This document shows positions 1-6,749 of a stretch of DNA of 20,436 nt, one piece after another; positions within the stretch are counted from its first letter, which is position 1; each line of letters starts with the position of its first letter. The stretch covers positions 1,490 through 21,925 of the forward strand of contig JAHFHB010000004.1 in assembly GCA_023247135.1 (NCBI GenBank), written 5' to 3'. The notes under the pieces are model-generated. The model saw only the letters and a program-made list of their open reading frames with translations. It did not search any database and was not told the DNA's origin. Source of the stretch: Candidatus Omnitrophota bacterium (GTDB taxonomy: Bacteria; Omnitrophota; Omnitrophia; Omnitrophales; Aquincolibacteriaceae). The translations under genes and the position numbers were made by a program.

Positions 1-1118
1 AGGATAAATACCCCCACATTTCTTCCTGGGTGCTGCAGCATCTGGAGCGGCCGCGGCGCACGCTCATTACGATTCTGATCGGCAATCTGATTGCCAACAC
101 GCTTGCAGCCTCCCTGGCCACGCTTCTGATTTTAAATGTTTTCGGGCCGTCTGCCGTCGGGGCCGGCATGATGCTTTTCACGGCGGGTCTTATTCTTTTC
201 TGTGAAATCATGCCCAAAGTCATTGCGGTAAGGCACACCGAACTTTTGGCTTTTGCCGTGTCACTGCCGCTGCGTTTTTTTTCAATGGGGATCTACCCCT
301 TGCGGTTTCTCGCGCGTTTGTTGACGGAGAAAATTCTTTCGTTGATTACGCACGAGAAAAAAGAGCAAACGGATTTGATCGCGGAAGACGAACTGCGCGC
401 TTTGGTCAAGATCGGCGAAGAAGAAGGTATTCTGGACAAAGACGAAACCCGCATGATTGGCAAGATTTTTGAGCTTGGAGACCGGCCTGCCAAAGAAATC
501 ATGACGCCCCGGACGGACTTGATCGGAGTCGACGTCGAAGATGCGGCGGATAAGCACCTTGAAATTATGAAAGGGCATCACTTTTCCCAGATTTTAGCCT
601 ACCAGGGGTCTTTGGACCATATCCTCGGAGTGCTTTCCGTTCAGGAATTTATGCTGAGCGAGGACCGCGACGTTCGCAGGCATTTGAGCCAGCCCTTGTT
701 TATTTCGCAGACGAAACGCATCGATGAACTGCTGGAGGCCTTCCGCAGAAACCGACTGACCTTTGCACTCTGCGTCGATGAATACGGCGGAACGGCGGGA
801 ATTGTGACGCTGGAAGACGTGCTGGAGGAAATTTTTGGAGAATATTACGACGAATATGCCAAGGTCGATCATCCCATCCGGCGCATTTCACAGAGCGAGT
901 TTATTGTGGAAGCAAAACTGGCTCTGTCAGAGTTTAATAAATTTTTCGAAACGCACCTTGTGGCCGAAGATGCGGCGACGATCGGGGGCTATGTCCTTGA
1001 AAAAAGCGGGGAAGTTCCGTTCCCGGGGCAGACGCTGGAGCTGGAGGGTCTTGACATTCGTGTGCACACGCTTTTACGCCAGCGTATCCGCCATCTGATT
1101 GTGAGGCGGAAGCCATGA
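1..1118 (+). CDS. CNNM/CorC-family membrane protein with CBS pair (5'-truncated)
   Basis: DUF21 (CNNM) transmembrane domain, then a CBS pair, then a CorC/HlyC C-terminal domain. Members are linked to Mg2+/Co2+ transport or membrane stress. The frame is open to the first base: nine codons (DKYPHISSW) precede the GTG at 30 and fit the conserved DUF21 stretch before LERPRRTLITILIGN. The GTG is therefore internal and the true start, with the first membrane helix, lies outside the window. Numbering from that GTG: remaining helices about 11-95; first CBS around IMTPRTDLIGV (157-167); second CBS ending in CVDEYGGTAGIVTLEDVLEEIFG (248-270), the family hallmark; CorC_HlyC domain about 283-358. The stop overlaps the next start by 4 bp, suggesting translational coupling. 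The transported ion cannot be read from sequence. Confidence 0.9.
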   Translation, partial: DKYPHISSWVLQHLERPRRTLITILIGNLIANTLAASLATLLILNVFGPSAVGAGMMLFTAGLILFCEIMPKVIAVRHTELLAFAVSLPLRFFSMGIYPLRFLARLLTEKILSLITHEKKEQTDLIAEDELRALVKIGEEEGILDKDETRMIGKIFELGDRPAKEIMTPRTDLIGVDVEDAADKHLEIMKGHHFSQILAYQGSLDHILGVLSVQEFMLSEDRDVRRHLSQPLFISQTKRIDELLEAFRRNRLTFALCVDEYGGTAGIVTLEDVLEEIFGEYYDEYAKVDHPIRRISQSEFIVEAKLALSEFNKFFETHLVAEDAATIGGYVLEKSGEVPFPGQTLELEGLDIRVHTLLRQRIRHLIVRRKP

Positions 1119-2062
1119 GCCTGCTGATCGTCTTTTTTCTTTGCCTGGTGCTCTCGGCATTTTTCGCGGCATCTGAAATGGCCTTTGTCTCCGTCAACCG
1201 CCTCAAACTCCGCCAGCTTGCGGATTCCGGCGATCCCGCGGCGTCTGCCGTGCTGCGGTTCTACGAAAAGCCGCAGGAGTTTCTGACGCTTCTCCTGATA
1301 GGCAATAACATGGTGAATGTGGCCGTCGCCTCGATGGTGACGATACAGCTCGAAAAGCGTTTCGGGATTGCCAACGAGTGGGTGGTGCTGGCGATCGCGG
1401 CGCCTGTTCTTTTGATTTTTTGCGAAACTGTGCCCAAAGACTATGCCCGCATCCGGGCGCAGAGTTTTCTGCTGGGGTACTCGGGGTTGATGGGCGGGAT
1501 TTTGCGGCTTTTCAGGTTGCCCGTCCGTGCGGTTCTGGGGGCCGTTCATTTTTTTCTTAAACCCCTCCAGGCCGCAAAGCCCAAAAGTATTTTTGTCAAT
1601 GAAGAGGAGTTCCGTTCCCTGATTCAGGAAAGCGTCAGGCTGGGCGTGATCAGCCGGCCTGAAAAACGCTTGATTGACACCATCCTTGATTTTGAGAAGA
1701 TTAAGGTCGAAGATGTGATGGTTCCGTTCGAGCGGATTCCCAAAGTGGATCTGGCCGCTGATATCGAGGCAGCAAAAAAAGTTGCCAAGGCTCATCAAAG
1801 CAGAATGCTGCTCGTCTACGAGGAACTTCCCGAGATTATTGTGGGGATGATTTATGTTTTTGATATTTTGTTTGAGGAGGATGAAACCATCGGGCTCAAG
1901 AAATTCCTGCGCGCCCCTATTTTTATTCCAAGCCAGACTTCGATTGAAAAAGCTTTTTTGACGCTCCAGGATAAACGCCAGTCCTACGCGTTGATCACCG
2001 GAAAATCCATGGCCGTGATCGGCGCTGTGCCGATCGAAAGCCTGGTGGCCTTTTCAGCATGA
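1115..2062 (+). CDS. Second CNNM/DUF21-CBS membrane protein, lacking the CorC domain
   Basis: A 315-aa paralogue of the upstream gene. The N-terminus carries the DUF21 signature (SAFFAASEMAFVSVNRLKLRQL, residues 14-35), followed by LLIGNNMVNVAVAS and IFCETVPKDYA. There are about four hydrophobic segments up to residue 150. A degenerate CBS pair follows (VEDVMVPFERIPKVDL at 198-213, then 225-312). The protein ends after the second CBS motif: the EYGG..GIVT-LEDVLEEIFGE block and the CorC_HlyC domain of its neighbour are missing. This is a natural end rather than a frameshift, because the next gene starts inside its stop region (4-bp overlap). Tandem complete/short pairs of this type may form hetero-oligomers; that is inference. 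Confidence 0.88.
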   Translation: MSLLIVFFLCLVLSAFFAASEMAFVSVNRLKLRQLADSGDPAASAVLRFYEKPQEFLTLLLIGNNMVNVAVASMVTIQLEKRFGIANEWVVLAIAAPVLLIFCETVPKDYARIRAQSFLLGYSGLMGGILRLFRLPVRAVLGAVHFFLKPLQAAKPKSIFVNEEEFRSLIQESVRLGVISRPEKRLIDTILDFEKIKVEDVMVPFERIPKVDLAADIEAAKKVAKAHQSRMLLVYEELPEIIVGMIYVFDILFEEDETIGLKKFLRAPIFIPSQTSIEKAFLTLQDKRQSYALITGKSMAVIGAVPIESLVAFSA

Positions 2063-2535
2063 ACAAAAAAACAGCATTTATTCTGCTCGCGGTGCTTCTG
2101 CTCGGATTTCAAGGGAGCGGCGCCGCTTTTCAGGAAGAAATTCTGACCAGTAAAAGCGAGATCTGGAATGCTGCCAGGAAGGTTTTGGCTTCCCGCGGAA
2201 TTGCCAAGGAGAATGCCGCGAAAGGCATTTTGGAAAGCAAGTGGATTGAAGATGTGGTGAGGAAAACAAAGTCACTTTTGCCGGGCAGGATCGCCGGGGG
2301 AGGACCTTCGGTCACTCAGACTGTCCGCCGGCGCTACCGCCTGCGTATTGTCGTCGAAGAAAAAGCGCAAGGCAGTGTTGTGAGCATTCAGGGCAAGTTT
2401 CAGGAGCGGCCTTTTGATGATCGTCCCCAAACTCCGTGGAACAAGATCACGCCTGGCACAGAAGACTACCAGGTAGAACGCGAAACTTTTTTTAAAATCC
2501 TCGAAGTCATGCAGCAAGCCCGCGTGCACGCCTGA
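2059..2535 (+). CDS. Small exported protein of unknown function
   Basis: This 158-aa protein has an N-terminal signal peptide: a basic start (MNKKT), a hydrophobic core (AFILLAVLLLGF), and likely cleavage near SGAAF. There is no lipobox cysteine. The mature part has an alternating pattern (IWNAARKVLASRGI... KGILESKWIEDVV ... RRRYRLRIVVEE ... VVSIQGKFQERP). It loosely recalls the BamC/NlpB-like alpha-beta fold of periplasmic envelope proteins, a weak resemblance judged by eye. It overlaps the preceding CNNM gene by 4 bp and closes that operon. No Shine-Dalgarno sequence precedes its ATG, so its translation is probably coupled. The location is likely periplasmic and the function unknown. Confidence 0.75.
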   Translation: MNKKTAFILLAVLLLGFQGSGAAFQEEILTSKSEIWNAARKVLASRGIAKENAAKGILESKWIEDVVRKTKSLLPGRIAGGGPSVTQTVRRRYRLRIVVEEKAQGSVVSIQGKFQERPFDDRPQTPWNKITPGTEDYQVERETFFKILEVMQQARVHA

Positions 2536-2553
2536 AATTTTTTTCTCAATCCG

Positions 2554-2590
2554 TTTAAAACATGGAATCTGTTTTAAAAACAGCTATAAT
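2554..2590 (+). promoter_or_regulatory. Inverted repeat next to a TATAAT box upstream of the ParA cassette
   Basis: A perfect 9-bp inverted repeat, TTTAAAACA (2554-2562) and TGTTTTAAA (2570-2578) with a 7-bp spacer, lies just upstream of TATAAT at 2585-2590. No good -35 hexamer sits 16-18 bp upstream, so the promoter may be weak or activator-dependent. The repeat covers the expected -35 zone and could be an operator, perhaps for autoregulation as in some par loci. As RNA it could also fold as a hairpin ending the upstream operon, but it lacks a following U-tract. Confidence 0.35.
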
Positions 2591-2689
2591 TCGCTTCACT
2601 TACTATAAAGCTTTAGAAAGTGACGCCGTAAATCATAGGGGTGCCCACGGTTTATTTTTAGAATGACGCACGACTTCGGAGTGACTTCA

Positions 2690-3790
2690 TTGCGGATTGT
2701 CGCAATTGCGAATCAAAAAGGCGGATGTGGTAAAACGACCACCAGCATTCATCTGGCGGCGTGTCTGAGCCACCTCCAGCATAAAACACTTCTGATTGAT
2801 TTTGACCCGCAGGGACATTCCACCTGCGGGCTGGGTATCCACGCCGAAAAACTGCCGCACACTCTTTTCGATCTGCTCCATCCCGCTATAGCTCCGGGCA
2901 GCCTGACGTTTTCCGAAGTCGCCGTTTATGCCCGCCCGCACCTCTACGTGATGCCTGCTTACGTGGTTTTGGGGGATCTCGAGGATTTGTACCCGGATGC
3001 CGAGTCGCTGCAGGAGGCATTCCTCAGAGCTTTTGATCCGGAAGCGCTTGAGCGGGAAGGTTTTGAAACGGTGTTGATTGACTGCCCGCCGAATCTCGGA
3101 AAGCTGACGCGGACCGCGCTCCGGGCGGCCGGCGAAGTCGTTGTGCCCGTAGAGCCTTCGTTTTTTTCACTGCACGGCCTTGCTAAAATTTCAGAAACCC
3201 TTGAAAAAATTAATTTACACCGGGAGCAGCCGCTCAAAATTCATGCACTCATGACGCTTTTTGATGCGCGCAACCCCTTTTCGGGAGAAGTGCATGCGAA
3301 TGTCCGTAAACATTTCGGAACGCGCCTGTTTCAAACGCTGATTCGCGAAGACGGGCTTTTCAAAGAGGCCGCCGGGGCCGGGCAAACCACCGTGGATTAC
3401 GCGCCGCAGTCGCAGGCCTTTGAGGATTACCGCGACCTGGCCCTCGAATTCCTGGAAAGGGGCATGGACGAATCTCTGATGGATGCGGCGGGGCTGCAGG
3501 GTGCCCGTCGTTTTGGTCCGCGCCGCGTGGTTGGCGGGATGCTTTTTCAAATCGCCCATGAGCAGGCACAATCCGTGGAGATTGCTGGCGATTTCAACCG
3601 CTGGATTCCGGAAAAGCTGCGAAGACGCGAAGGCGGATTGTGGCAGCTTGTGCTCCCCGTTGCCGCCGGCCGGCATCGTTACAAATTTATCGTGGATGGC
3701 GAGTGGCGCCGGGACCCTTACCAGCCGTTGCAACTGCGTAACGGCTTTGGCGGCTATGATTCCTACCTTGAGCTGGAGCACAGCCGATGA
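2690..3790 (+). CDS. ParA/MinD-family ATPase fused to a C-terminal CBM48 glycogen-binding domain
   Basis: A 366-aa protein read from TTG 2690, which has GGAG 8 bp upstream and begins MRIVAIANQKGG like other ParA proteins. An in-frame ATG at 2663 lacks a Shine-Dalgarno and adds nine atypical residues. Residues 1-256 form a complete ParA ATPase: deviant Walker A KGGCGKTT (10-17) with the signature lysine, LLIDFDPQGHST (34-45), and Walker B-like VLIDCPPN (128-135). After a short linker, residues 281-364 form a CBM48/AMPK-beta-like module: IAGDFNRW, then GRHRYKFIVDGEWRRDP. The positions known to stack on glucan in AMPK-beta appear kept (W305, K332, W339, N351). ParA ATPases position plasmids, chromosomes and protein or storage bodies, so here the cargo may be a glucan granule (inference). 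No ParB is visible. Confidence 0.9.
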   Translation: MRIVAIANQKGGCGKTTTSIHLAACLSHLQHKTLLIDFDPQGHSTCGLGIHAEKLPHTLFDLLHPAIAPGSLTFSEVAVYARPHLYVMPAYVVLGDLEDLYPDAESLQEAFLRAFDPEALEREGFETVLIDCPPNLGKLTRTALRAAGEVVVPVEPSFFSLHGLAKISETLEKINLHREQPLKIHALMTLFDARNPFSGEVHANVRKHFGTRLFQTLIREDGLFKEAAGAGQTTVDYAPQSQAFEDYRDLALEFLERGMDESLMDAAGLQGARRFGPRRVVGGMLFQIAHEQAQSVEIAGDFNRWIPEKLRRREGGLWQLVLPVAAGRHRYKFIVDGEWRRDPYQPLQLRNGFGGYDSYLELEHSR

Positions 3791-4542
3791 GTCCCTTGAA
3801 AAAACTCAAGCGCGGGCTTGAAGATATTTCCCCGCTTTTCCAGGAGGAATCTGAGGCGGCCACGGAAATTTCCACCGACGTTGTCTTGCTTTTCGGTTCA
3901 GGCAGTGTCCTGCCGCTGGGTTATGAAATGATTCACCGTTTTCCTTTCGATGAGAAAGAATCCATGCTGCTCTCACTCGGGCATGAATCCTCCGGCAGCG
4001 AAAAGGCAGTGAAGGCCCCTTTCGTGACCCGCGGCGGCGCTTATAGCCGCTCAATGGGCTGGAGTGAATTTGCAGGAGCTTTTGACAAGCCGCTTGAGAC
4101 GCGCAGCTCCAGACAGACCTTTCCGCGGGTTCTTTTTGTCGATGCGGTGCTGGCGGCGTGCCCCAATCCGTCCTCATTGCTGCGCATGGCGGATAAAGCT
4201 GTGTTTTGGCTGGACGGGTCCTTTGACAGCTTGGGCGAAGCCTACAAGACGATGAAAGCCGCATGCAGTTTTAATCCGCAACTGGAATGTTATCTTGTGT
4301 ACTGCGGCGCAGAAGAGGATCCCAAAGCTGCTTTGATTTTCGAAAAGTTTTCTGAAATGGCCGCGCGATTTTTAAACGTCAACTTGTTTTGGCTCGGCGC
4401 CTGGGAAGAAACTTCTCAGGGCGACGGCCGCGGGCATTTGAAAACGGAAATTTTCTGGATGCGGGCCGGAGCGGCGAAAATGACGCCTGAGAAGATACAA
4501 TTTTTTGATTTTCTGAGAAGACCGCAGGTCCAGGGCGCTTAA
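3787..4542 (+). CDS. MinD/FlhG-like protein without a P-loop (probable pseudo-ATPase)
   Basis: A 251-aa cytosolic protein whose start overlaps the ParA-CBM48 stop by 4 bp. No KGGxGKT motif is present. The C-terminal half nevertheless reads like the second half of MinD/FlhG ATPases: RVLFVDAV (114-121, the Walker B strand position), LLRMADKAVFWLDGSFDSLGEAYKTMKA (131-158, matching ...ADEVILVTTPEPTSITDAYALIKA), then a strand at 168-173 and FEKFSEMAARFLNVNLFWLGAWEE (185-208), matching FERLSRVAERFLGV.L.YLG. The first 110 residues are not recognisable. Family and fold are inferred by eye. A catalytically dead partner of the upstream ATPase is a reasonable model. Translation is probably coupled. Confidence 0.75.
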   Translation: MSPLKKLKRGLEDISPLFQEESEAATEISTDVVLLFGSGSVLPLGYEMIHRFPFDEKESMLLSLGHESSGSEKAVKAPFVTRGGAYSRSMGWSEFAGAFDKPLETRSSRQTFPRVLFVDAVLAACPNPSSLLRMADKAVFWLDGSFDSLGEAYKTMKAACSFNPQLECYLVYCGAEEDPKAALIFEKFSEMAARFLNVNLFWLGAWEETSQGDGRGHLKTEIFWMRAGAAKMTPEKIQFFDFLRRPQVQGA

Positions 4543-4543
4543 A

Positions 4544-5128
4544 ATGAATCCTTTATTTTACCGAGTTACCGAAGTGACCGAACAGACCCTTCCGGGAATC
4601 AAGGGGATGATTCAACAGGCTGTGCCCGAACTTTTCCCGGGGGTTGAGTCTGACGCCGCGCTTACCGAAGCCTGCGGCAGTGAAACGGATTTCTTTTTCA
4701 GCCGCGCCGACCGCCATGAACTGGTGTGGGCCATTTTTCTTTCGCAGGCGTGGGAACCTGAATTCCGCGCGAAGATTCTTTTGCAGATGCCGGAGGTCCG
4801 GAATAAAGTCAAAGAGTACCGCCCGCATAATCCAGAACTGTTCGTATTCATTTTCTCCACGCGGCTGCCCGATCATGGGCCTGCCGCGCTTGCGGATTGT
4901 CCGGACACCTGGACGTTTTTCGAGTATTCTTTCTTGGGGGCTGGATCCAAGCATGCTCTGGCGCTGAAAAAAATGGAACGCTTGATCGCAAATCGTCTTG
5001 AAATCAAACCGCCAGGCTTGCAGAGCGGAGCGGAGGACGAATCCTGTCTTTTCCGCCGCGGCGCGCTGAGTCCCGCGGAGTTAGACAGTCTTATCGACCT
5101 CTCGCTTGCGCTGCGCGGCACTGCTTGA
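4544..5128 (+). CDS. Unknown 194-aa protein, third gene of the ParA-CBM48 cassette
   Basis: It starts 1 bp after the preceding stop, so it is almost certainly co-transcribed. There is no signal peptide or membrane segment. I do not recognise it with confidence. Residues 50-135 follow a strand-helix-strand layout (HELVWAIFLSQ, LLQMPEVRNKVKEYR, PELFVFIFSTRLPD, TWTFFEYSFLG). This recalls the core of NucS/DUF91-type PD-(D/E)XK proteins (RLVLVEVK ... ALGYYDW ... PRLILIA ... IDLFEY), but the catalytic E-x-K is absent. If the resemblance is real, it would be a binding rather than a cleaving domain. Its role is presumably tied to the two upstream proteins. Confidence 0.7.
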   Translation: MNPLFYRVTEVTEQTLPGIKGMIQQAVPELFPGVESDAALTEACGSETDFFFSRADRHELVWAIFLSQAWEPEFRAKILLQMPEVRNKVKEYRPHNPELFVFIFSTRLPDHGPAALADCPDTWTFFEYSFLGAGSKHALALKKMERLIANRLEIKPPGLQSGAEDESCLFRRGALSPAELDSLIDLSLALRGTA

Positions 5129-5186
5129 GCCCGAATCGGGCGCTTTCCCCCTCGCTGCATTGAGGGGCCGGCCGGTAAGGCCGGCC
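5129..5186 (+). other. Three consecutive hairpins between operons
   Basis: Immediately after the preceding stop codon lie three back-to-back inverted repeats. They are GCCCG-aat-CGGGC (5129-5141), CCCCTC-N8-GAGGGG (5148-5167) and GGCCGGCC-ggtaa-GGCCGGCC (5166-5186). No U-tract follows the last one, so this is not a classic intrinsic terminator. It could serve as a Rho-assisted terminator or a 3'-end stabiliser for the upstream cassette. Confidence 0.45.
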
Positions 5187-5194
5187 ATTAAAGC

Positions 5195-5223
5195 TTGATG
5201 CGGAGCCTAAAGTTTTTTATAAT
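5195..5223 (+). promoter_or_regulatory. Sigma-70 promoter for the zinc-ribbon gene
   Basis: TTGATG (5195-5200) and a perfect TATAAT (5218-5223) are separated by exactly 17 bp. Transcription would start near 5230, about 60 bp ahead of the TTG start codon at 5292. Confidence 0.7.
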
Positions 5224-5291
5224 CAGGGTTCATTCTCTCTAGCTTTAGGCGCCCCGGCGGCGTTTGGGTCCAGAATTAAGGGGAGGCACTC

Positions 5292-6008
5292 TTGAATAAG
5301 CAGGTCCAGTCCGATCTCCATATCCTCAAACAGGCACAAACTCTTGATGCCGAACTTTACCGTATTTTGCAGGAACTCCAGCAGATCGCGCCTGAGCGCG
5401 AACAGCTCAAGCAGGAGCTGGAAGCCGAAAAGGCAAGACTCAAGGATCTTGACGGCGCGTTGAAGAAAAGGCAGCTTGCACAAAAAGAAAAAGAAGGGGA
5501 GCTGGCTCAGAAAGAGACGCACATCAAGAAGCTCGAGGGACAGCTTGCTTTGGTAAAAACCAATAAAGAGTATTCGGCCATGCAGCAGGAGATTGCCTCG
5601 CTGAAGGCGGACAACTCTCTGCTCGAAGAAGACGTCATCCGTATTATGGATGAAATCGAAGCCTGCCGGGACGAAGTGACCAAAGAGCAGGTGCGGCTGA
5701 AGGAGCGCGAAAAAGATTTTTCGGCGCGCGAGCTGGAAGTTCAGAAGCGCGAAAAAGAATGGCTGGACCGAAAACAGCAGCTGCTTCAGCAGAAAGAACA
5801 AAGCATCAGTACGCTGGCGCCTGATGTCAAAGATCTCTACCTGCGCATTGTCGAAAAGAAAAATGGCATTGCGCTCACGCCGGTAAAAAATAACATCTGC
5901 TCCGGCTGCCAAATCCAACTGCGCGCCCAAGTCATCAACGAAGTGATGATGCAGGATATTATCGTGCTTTGTGACAACTGCGGGCGCATGCTCTACATCG
6001 AAGATTAG
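5292..6008 (+). CDS. Coiled-coil protein with C4-type zinc ribbon (CT398/HP0958-like)
   Basis: A 238-aa cytosolic protein. Residues about 5-175 are a long, highly charged coiled coil rich in Glu, Lys and Gln, including the family motif LVKTNKEYSAMQQEI (87-101). The C-terminus holds a C4 zinc ribbon: CSGC (203-206) and CDNC (227-230). Length and architecture match the zf-RING_7 family (chlamydial CT398, Helicobacter HP0958/FlgZ). Some members bind RpoN or flagellar components; most are uncharacterised. The start is TTG 5292, supported by GGGGAGG 5 bp upstream; no better start exists. It is a single-gene unit between its own promoter and a strong terminator. Confidence 0.88.
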   Translation: MNKQVQSDLHILKQAQTLDAELYRILQELQQIAPEREQLKQELEAEKARLKDLDGALKKRQLAQKEKEGELAQKETHIKKLEGQLALVKTNKEYSAMQQEIASLKADNSLLEEDVIRIMDEIEACRDEVTKEQVRLKEREKDFSARELEVQKREKEWLDRKQQLLQQKEQSISTLAPDVKDLYLRIVEKKNGIALTPVKNNICSGCQIQLRAQVINEVMMQDIIVLCDNCGRMLYIED

Positions 6009-6037
6009 CCTCGCGAAATCCTCTTCACGTCACTCCG

Positions 6038-6066
6038 GGCCGGCAGGAGACTCCTGCCGGCCTTTT
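6038..6066 (+). terminator. Rho-independent terminator
   Basis: GGCCGGCAGGAG (6038-6049) and CTCCTGCCGGCC (6051-6062) are perfectly complementary and are followed by TTTT. The hairpin lies 30 bp after the zinc-ribbon stop codon and isolates that gene from the mraZ operon. Confidence 0.9.
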
Positions 6067-6201
6067 CTATGATACCCCCGCTGAGCCGCATCTAGGGCCG
6101 ATATCCCCCCACTTTTTCAAGACCTACCTATTGGGGTTATTTTTTTTAAAGGCACAAGATAGTGTATCTGATTGAAAAATAAAGACTTAAATAAAAAAGA
6201 T

Positions 6202-6230
6202 TTGACTCATTGCTCAAAAAAAATTAGACT
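6202..6230 (+). promoter_or_regulatory. Promoter of the mraZ (dcw) operon
   Basis: TTGACT (6202-6207), a 17-bp spacer and TAGACT (6225-6230) form a reasonable sigma-70 promoter in an AT-rich stretch. The predicted transcription start, near 6237, lies just before the MraZ boxes. Confidence 0.6.
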
Positions 6231-6243
6231 GCGCCCGATAATC

Positions 6244-6270
6244 AAGTGGTAGGAAGTGGTGTAAAGTGGT
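6244..6270 (+). promoter_or_regulatory. MraZ-box operator: three direct repeats with 10-bp period
   Basis: AAGTGGT occurs at 6244-6250, 6254-6260 and 6264-6270, exactly one helical turn apart, between the promoter and the mraZ start. MraZ is known to bind short GTGG/TGGG repeats spaced by about 10 bp upstream of its own gene and repress the dcw operon. Spacing, motif and position all fit. Confidence 0.88.
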
Positions 6271-6292
6271 TTAAAAGTTAGGCGAGGGGTCC

Positions 6293-6727
6293 ATGTTCTA
6301 CGGTGAATACGAGCATACGCTGGACGCAAAAGACCGCGTGATCATTCCCGCGAAGTTTCGCGAGATTTTCAAGGAACGCTATACCGAGCGGTTCTTTATC
6401 ACGCGGGGCCTTGATCGCTGTCTGTTCGTATTTACCGAAGAAGTGTGGCGGACCCAGGAACGCAAATTTCGCGACATGCCGTTTACCAAGCAGGAAGCGC
6501 GTAAATTCAACCGGTTGTTTTTTTCGGGCGCGAGTGATGCGGTTTGTGACAAGCAGGGCAGGATTCTGGTTCCGGGGTACTTGAAAGAGTTCGCGGAGAT
6601 CAAACAGGAAGTGATGATCATCGGGGTTTCGGATCGTATCGAAATTTGGGCTAAGGAAAAGTGGCATTCATTCATGGACGGCAACAAAGACGATTTTGAG
6701 AATTTGGCGGAAAAACTTTTTAACTGA
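6293..6727 (+). CDS. mraZ: Transcriptional regulator MraZ
   Basis: A 144-aa protein of normal length for the family. It has two SpoVT/AbrB-like half-domains, each with the hallmark DxKGRxxxP-type motif: YEHTLDAKDRVIIPAKFRE (6-24) and VCDKQGRILVPGYLKEF (83-99). MraZ forms a ring-shaped oligomer and represses the division and cell-wall cluster by binding direct repeats in its own promoter; such repeats are present just upstream. The ATG at 6293 is preceded by GAGGGG at a good distance. First gene of the operon mraZ-STAS-rsmH-ftsL-ftsI. Confidence 0.97.
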   Translation: MFYGEYEHTLDAKDRVIIPAKFREIFKERYTERFFITRGLDRCLFVFTEEVWRTQERKFRDMPFTKQEARKFNRLFFSGASDAVCDKQGRILVPGYLKEFAEIKQEVMIIGVSDRIEIWAKEKWHSFMDGNKDDFENLAEKLFN

Positions 6728-6749
6728 AATGCAATGGGGGGAGGACTCT

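Noticed and set aside
989..1798. Open frame of 269 codons on the minus strand
   Set aside because: It lies antisense across the two CNNM genes, whose sense proteins have clear domains. The predicted protein is rich in His, Arg and Gln and has no recognisable motif: a codon-bias shadow.
5223..5930. Open frame of 235 codons on the minus strand, rich in Phe and Leu
   Set aside because: It is the mirror of the Glu/Lys-rich coiled coil on the plus strand, which produces Phe/Leu codons antisense. The plus gene has a promoter, a ribosome site and a zinc ribbon.
6107..6147. Second terminator-like element (CCCCA ... TGGGG followed by a T-rich run)
   Set aside because: The stem is only 5 bp with a 20-nt loop, and a strong terminator already lies at 6038-6066. 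I see no convincing structure in the rest of 6067-6200.
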